Source: Nitrospiria bacterium (GTDB lineage: Bacteria; Nitrospirota; UBA9217). From it: a DNA stretch of 64,000 nt. Every line of letters starts with the position of its first letter. Within the stretch, counting starts at the first letter, position 1. Both the position numbers and the translations under genes were made by a program. Positions 60,774 through 64,000 of this stretch are shown one piece after another. Location of the stretch: assembly GCA_919902495.1 (NCBI GenBank), contig CAKKRC010000018.1, forward strand, positions 126,580-190,579. The letters are read 5' to 3'. The notes beneath the pieces were generated by a model. That model made no database searches. It saw only the letters and a program-made list of their open reading frames with translations, and had not been told where the DNA came from.

Positions 60774-61070
60774 TCAGAGCGGTATGCGCCGTTCGCGGGC
60801 CGTGTGCCGGAGGATGATGATGGCGTTATGCAGGCGCTGGAGCTTCATGTTCTTCTGGCGCATCGCGAGGATGTCGGTGAGCGGTGCCGCGATGTTCCTG
60901 GCTGCGCCCATGGCCTTGTTCAGATGCTCATACAGCTCTTTGATCATGTCTTTGTCGAACTTTTTCAACACCAGGGGGTTGATCACCATGTAGCCATCGC
61001 CCACGTCCGTGGCAACGGCCTTCATGCTCTTCCCACCGGTTCCTCCTCCTCCTCCTCCTCCTGACGCCAT
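60774..61070 (-). CDS. Small conserved protein of unknown function with poly-Gly N-terminus
   Basis: The 98-residue product begins with a run of seven glycines encoded by a GGA-rich triplet repeat, followed by a helical domain (YMVINPLVLKKFDKDMIKEL, then LTDILAMRQKNMKLQRLHNAI). There is no signal or membrane segment. It ends just before the HAMP-protein gene on the same strand (15-base gap), suggesting cotranscription. I do not recognise a family. Confidence 0.65.
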   Translation of the reverse strand: MASGGGGGGGTGGKSMKAVATDVGDGYMVINPLVLKKFDKDMIKELYEHLNKAMGAARNIAAPLTDILAMRQKNMKLQRLHNAIIILRHTARERRIPL

Positions 61071-61085
61071 GGTTTCCCCTTTTCG

Positions 61086-61637
61086 TTACGTTCCCAGTGA
61101 CAGGAGCGCCTTGTCCAGCGCAGCCTGTTTCTTCTGGATGGCTTCCGCCTGTTTGGTCAGGTCCCCGGCAGATGCACCCTTCCGGATGTTCTCCAGGAGC
61201 GCGGCCAGATCGCCGGACAGCTCCCGGGCCGATTCCTGCACCAGGCGATGGGATTGCCTGGTCTGATCGCAGAGGTGGCCGATGGTGTGGACCAGGTCCT
61301 TGAGCATGGGATCATCGGCATCCCGCAGCCTGAGCGTTACCGAGCAATCTCCCGCGGCGACCTGCTCGAGGGTCTTCCGGATGCGGACCATGGGCCCCAC
61401 GAACCGGTGGGAGTAGAGCGTTCCGGCGATGCCGATGAAGGCCAGGAGCGTTACCAGCGCAATGGGCAGAAAGACGGGGAGCGCGACAATGGCGGCGAGC
61501 TTCTGGAAGATCCTGAGCAGGAACGTGTAGGATACGAGGATGAAGATAAGAAAGAGAATGAACCGCGACTGCGGCCCCGTCGCGCTGAGGATGCCTTTGC
61601 CCCGTGTGAACTGCTCTCGTTTGGTCGTTTGCGTCAT
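61086..61637 (-). CDS. Two-helix membrane protein with HAMP domain and coiled coil, no output domain
   Basis: The 183-residue protein has two hydrophobic segments (about 25-43 and 50-75), a HAMP-like linker (SHRFVGPMVRIRKTLEQVAAGD) and a long helical tail with heptad character. It lacks kinase, cyclase or chemotaxis signalling modules, so it would be a truncated sensor or an adaptor. An ATG two codons upstream (61643) sits directly against the GGGGG ribosome binding site; 61637 gives normal spacing. Confidence 0.75.
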   Translation of the reverse strand: MTQTTKREQFTRGKGILSATGPQSRFILFLIFILVSYTFLLRIFQKLAAIVALPVFLPIALVTLLAFIGIAGTLYSHRFVGPMVRIRKTLEQVAAGDCSVTLRLRDADDPMLKDLVHTIGHLCDQTRQSHRLVQESARELSGDLAALLENIRKGASAGDLTKQAEAIQKKQAALDKALLSLGT

Positions 61638-61783
61638 AGTCATCCCCCGCGGGGGGCTGGAGCGTTCTGCCTGTGCGCGTTCGAGCAGATGTCCAGCGTA
61701 AAAAAAGTATACTCACAAACAGCAGGCAGGTCAAGGCGATAATTTAACCTTGCAGTTCACCGGGCCCTATGGTACATTTTTTT

Positions 61784-62773
61784 ATGCCGCTCATCGATCC
61801 ACGCAACCGGCGCATCGACTACCTCCGGGTTTCCGTTACCGACCGCTGCAACCTTTCCTGCTCGTACTGCAAGCCGCGGGGGCGCATGACGGTCCTGCCC
61901 CACCAGGACATTCTCCGGTATGAGGAGATCCATCGCCTTGTTGCCGTGGCCGCATCCCTCGGGATCTCCCATGTGAGGATCACCGGCGGAGAACCGCTGG
62001 TGCGTCGGGGGATCCTGCCCTTCATCGCGTCGCTCCGGGACATCACCTGCATCGAGGATATCAGCGTCACCACCAACGGCGTCCTGCTCGAAGAGATGGC
62101 GTCGGGGCTCCGGGACGCGGGGATAGCACGGCTCAATATCAGCCTCGATTCACTTGATCCGAAACGGTTCGCCGGGATCACCGGCAGCGACGTCTGGCAC
62201 AAGGTCTGGCGGGGCATCGAAGCTGCAGAGCGGTGCGGGTTCCATCCCATCAAGATCAACATGGTGCCGGTCAAGGGTGTGAATGACGATGAGGTCGTTG
62301 CGTTCGCCCGCCTGACCGTTGACCGGAAGATCCATGTCCGGTTCATCGAGTTCATGCCCATCGGCGCCAATGACCGCTGGCATACCGACGCCTGCGTGCC
62401 GGCCGGCGAGATCCGGGAGACCATCGAGAAGGTCTTCGGTCCCCTCGAGCCGGCGGATCGCGGCAAGGGCGCCGGACCGTCGCAGAACTACCGGATCCCC
62501 GGTGGACAGGGAGTCATCGGCCTCATCTCTCCCATCACCAAGCACTTCTGCGAGTCCTGCCGCAGGCTCCGGCTGACGGCCGACGGAAAGATCAGGCCCT
62601 GCCTGCTGTCGGACACCGAGATCGACATCAAGTCGCCCCTGCGGGGAGGCTGCAGCGATGCCGAACTGGAACGCCTTCTCCGGGCGGCCCTCGAGATCAA
62701 ACCCGAACGCCACTATGTCACGGAGTCCCCGGGCAGGTGCACCGAGAGGACCATGTCCAGGATCGGGGGATGA
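61784..62773 (+). CDS. moaA: GTP 3',8-cyclase (molybdenum cofactor biosynthesis)
   Basis: The 329-residue radical SAM enzyme starts the molybdopterin pathway. The N-terminal cluster motif is CNLSCSYC, GGEPLVR follows, and the C-terminal cluster cysteines are in CESCRRLRLT and RPCLLSD. The C-terminal Gly-Gly needed for activity is present (MSRIGG). An in-frame ATG at 61769 is the alternative start; no clear ribosome binding site decides. Molybdopterin supply fits the formate dehydrogenase in this window. Confidence 0.96.
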   Translation: MPLIDPRNRRIDYLRVSVTDRCNLSCSYCKPRGRMTVLPHQDILRYEEIHRLVAVAASLGISHVRITGGEPLVRRGILPFIASLRDITCIEDISVTTNGVLLEEMASGLRDAGIARLNISLDSLDPKRFAGITGSDVWHKVWRGIEAAERCGFHPIKINMVPVKGVNDDEVVAFARLTVDRKIHVRFIEFMPIGANDRWHTDACVPAGEIRETIEKVFGPLEPADRGKGAGPSQNYRIPGGQGVIGLISPITKHFCESCRRLRLTADGKIRPCLLSDTEIDIKSPLRGGCSDAELERLLRAALEIKPERHYVTESPGRCTERTMSRIGG

Positions 62774-62818
62774 CGGCAGTGCGTAATGCGAAATTCTATT
62801 CAACATGACGAGAATATT

Positions 62819-62947
62819 TTGCCACAACCAAGAGTAGGCGCTTCTAAGCGAGGCACCAAGACACCAAGTAGATCAATAACATTCCCGGTTAATCAGTAAG
62901 AAAATGCCACGTCAGGATTTCTTTGAGCCTTCGTGACTTCGTGGCAT
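62819..62947. repeat. Iterated-word quasi-palindrome (GGCACCAAGACACC type) containing a hairpin element
   Basis: The left arm TTGCCAC...GGCACCAAGACACCAAG is matched by CTTTGAGCCTTCGTGACTTC plus GTGGCA. The left arm is interrupted by hairpin-element copy 4 (62834-62852). Confidence 0.65.
62834..62852 (+). repeat. GTAGGCG hairpin element, copy 4
   Basis: GTAGGCGCTTCTAAGCGAG has a perfect CGCTT/AAGCG stem around CT. Compared with copy 2 (CGCCT/AGGCG) both sides of one base pair have changed. Confidence 0.6.
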
Positions 62948-62984
62948 AGTTGGTTCCGGCTGCTCCGGGTTCGGGGACATCTCG

Positions 62985-63497
62985 ATGAAGAAACTCACCC
63001 ATTTCGACAACAATGGCGCTGCCCGCATGGTTGACGTCTCAGGAAAGGACGAGACCGCGCGTGAGGCGATCGCCGGCGGCCGGGTAACGATGACGCCGGC
63101 AACGCTCAAGCTCATCGCGGACCGCAAGGTCGCCAAGGGCGACGTCCTCGGCGTGGCCCGGGTCGCTGGGATCATGGCCGCGAAGAGAACGCCGGAACTC
63201 ATCCCCCTGTCCCATCCCCTGAACCTTTCCTCCGTTGAGATAGCCTTTGAGCCGGACCGGAAGGCCTCGTGCGTGAACATTCTTGCCACGGTCAGGACGA
63301 CGGGAAGGACCGGTGTCGAGATGGAGGCCCTTGTGGCCGCGGCGACGGCGGGTCTTACGATATACGACATGTGCAAATCGGCGGACCGGGCCATGACCGT
63401 CACCGACATCCGATTGCTCAAGAAGAGCGGCGGAAAGAGCGGGACCTATGTGCGGGGCGCAGTCAAGGGCGCGGCGTCAAAAGGCAGGAAGAAGTGA
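62985..63497 (+). CDS. moaC: Cyclic pyranopterin monophosphate synthase
   Basis: The 170-residue enzyme converts the MoaA product to c[22 protein letters not shown], the active-site [10 protein letters not shown] and [11 protein letters not shown] with its Asp and Lys are conserved. The Lys/Gly-rich tail ([10 protein letters not shown]) is longer than usual. It lies 211 bases after moaA across a repeat. Confidence 0.96.
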   Translation: MKKLTHFDNNGAARMVDVSGKDETAREAIAGGRVTMTPATLKLIADRKVAKGDVLGVARVAGIMAAKRTPELIPLSHPLNLSSVEIAFEPDRKASCVNILATVRTTGRTGVEMEALVAAATAGLTIYDMCKSADRAMTVTDIRLLKKSGGKSGTYVRGAVKGAASKGRKK

Positions 63498-63516
63498 CCG
63501 GCCTGATCGGAGGACC

Positions 63517-64000
63517 ATGAGCTGGAAGCAGGATGACAAGCAAACCTCGTCGGAAGAACTGGTGAACGTCATCACCCACGCGATCGGCGCGGCCCTGGGC
63601 ATTGCCGGCCTCAGCGCCCTCGTGATGGGGGCTGCGCGCCACGGAGATCCCTGGAGGATCGTCAGCTTCAGCATTTACGGCGCAACGCTCATCGTACTCT
63701 ATCTTGCGTCGGTCTTCTATCACGGCGCCCGCTCGCCCCGGGCCAAACGCCTCCTGCAGTTCTTCGACCACGCGGCGATCTATCTGCTGATCGCCGGGAC
63801 CTATACGCCGTTCACCCTTGTCAGCATGCGGGGCGCCTGGGGGTGGACGATGTTCGGCCTCATCTGGGGGCTCGCGATCGCGGGGATCTTCCTCAAGATA
63901 TTCTTTTTCGGCCGTCTGGGGATCGTCTCCACCATTCTCTATCTGCTTATGGGCTGGATCGTCGTGATCGCGATCAAGCCGGTCCTGGACGCCGTGAGCC
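63517..64000 (+). CDS. Hemolysin III/TrhA (PAQR-like) family membrane protein, N-terminal part
   Basis: The first 161 residues are present and the frame runs off the window. Several transmembrane helices are visible, with the family's histidine sites in NVITHAIGAALG, ASVFYHGAR and FFDHAAIYLLIAGTYTPF. GGAGGA precedes the ATG, 19 bases after moaC. Members have roles in membrane energetics or lipid homeostasis; despite the name, hemolysis is not established for most of them. Confidence 0.9.
   Translation, partial: MSWKQDDKQTSSEELVNVITHAIGAALGIAGLSALVMGAARHGDPWRIVSFSIYGATLIVLYLASVFYHGARSPRAKRLLQFFDHAAIYLLIAGTYTPFTLVSMRGAWGWTMFGLIWGLAIAGIFLKIFFFGRLGIVSTILYLLMGWIVVIAIKPVLDAVS

Noticed and set aside
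61040-61064. CTCCTC triplet run as a phase-variation tract
   Set aside because: It is a triplet repeat encoding poly-Gly, so length changes would not shift the frame.

Overview
The window is about 64 kb of GC-rich bacterial chromosome with dense, mostly operonic genes. I see no rRNA, tRNA, transposase or CRISPR array. The gene content points to an anaerobic, Gram-negative-type bacterium using the Wood-Ljungdahl (reductive acetyl-CoA) pathway: acetyl-CoA synthase, corrinoid Fe-S protein, a selenocysteine formate dehydrogenase with NADH-type flavin subunits, formate-THF ligase, DapL-type lysine synthesis, a PPi-type phosphofructokinase, periplasmic c-type heme proteins and lipoproteins. An uncultured Nitrospirota or Desulfobacterota lineage fits best, but this is inference; no phylogenetic marker was tested.

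Layout. 1-11.6 kb: C1/acetyl-CoA cluster (acsD end, acsC, acsB, NuoE-like, NuoF-like, fdhA with in-frame TGA and a SECIS hairpin, a cyclic-nucleotide-binding protein, fhs). 11.7-16.4 kb: accessory stretch with an orphan AbrB-type protein, a zinc-ribbon membrane protein, then an AT-rich island (13.3-15.2 kb) with two genes of unknown function and two attC-like sites that bound one gene as an integron-style cassette. 16.4-25.4 kb, mostly minus strand: LOG-family protein, AI-2E permease, pdxA, an S4 protein with an apparently leaderless promoter, gltX, atpE, atpB. 25.6-31.1 kb: ferritin-like protein, copper-chaperone-like lipoprotein, a beta-propeller monoheme cytochrome and a MacB/LolD-like ABC exporter. 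31.5-40.2 kb: a methyltransferase, then a tightly coupled type II fatty-acid/polyketide-like set (ketoreductase, a ketosynthase homologue lacking all three catalytic residues, dehydratase, intact ketosynthase, ACP, CrtI-like flavoprotein) and a hybrid histidine kinase. 41-52.6 kb: argG, argH, then lysA, dapF, dapA, dapB, dapL (complete DAP-aminotransferase lysine branch) with a DsbC-like c-heme protein and a FAH-family hydrolase inserted. 52.7-64 kb: folK, a deoxynucleoside kinase, hrcA-grpE-dnaK-dnaJ behind a perfect CIRCE, PPi-PFK, moaA, moaC and the start of a hemolysin III-family gene.

A second layer lies in the spacers. Many hold quasi-palindromes built from iterated 6-9 base words (CACCGAG/CACAGAG, CGCAAAG, CCAAATAAC, GGTGGGAAG, TGCGGAGT and others), and four spacers share a short hairpin element (GTAGGCGC-YTCTRRGCGA type) with paired changes in its stem. 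Some of these repeats supply the stop codon or C-terminus of neighbouring genes.

The most unusual candidates are the ketosynthase/degenerate-ketosynthase cluster (32.7-38.0 kb), the attC-bounded cassette (14.3-15.2 kb) and the hairpin-element family.
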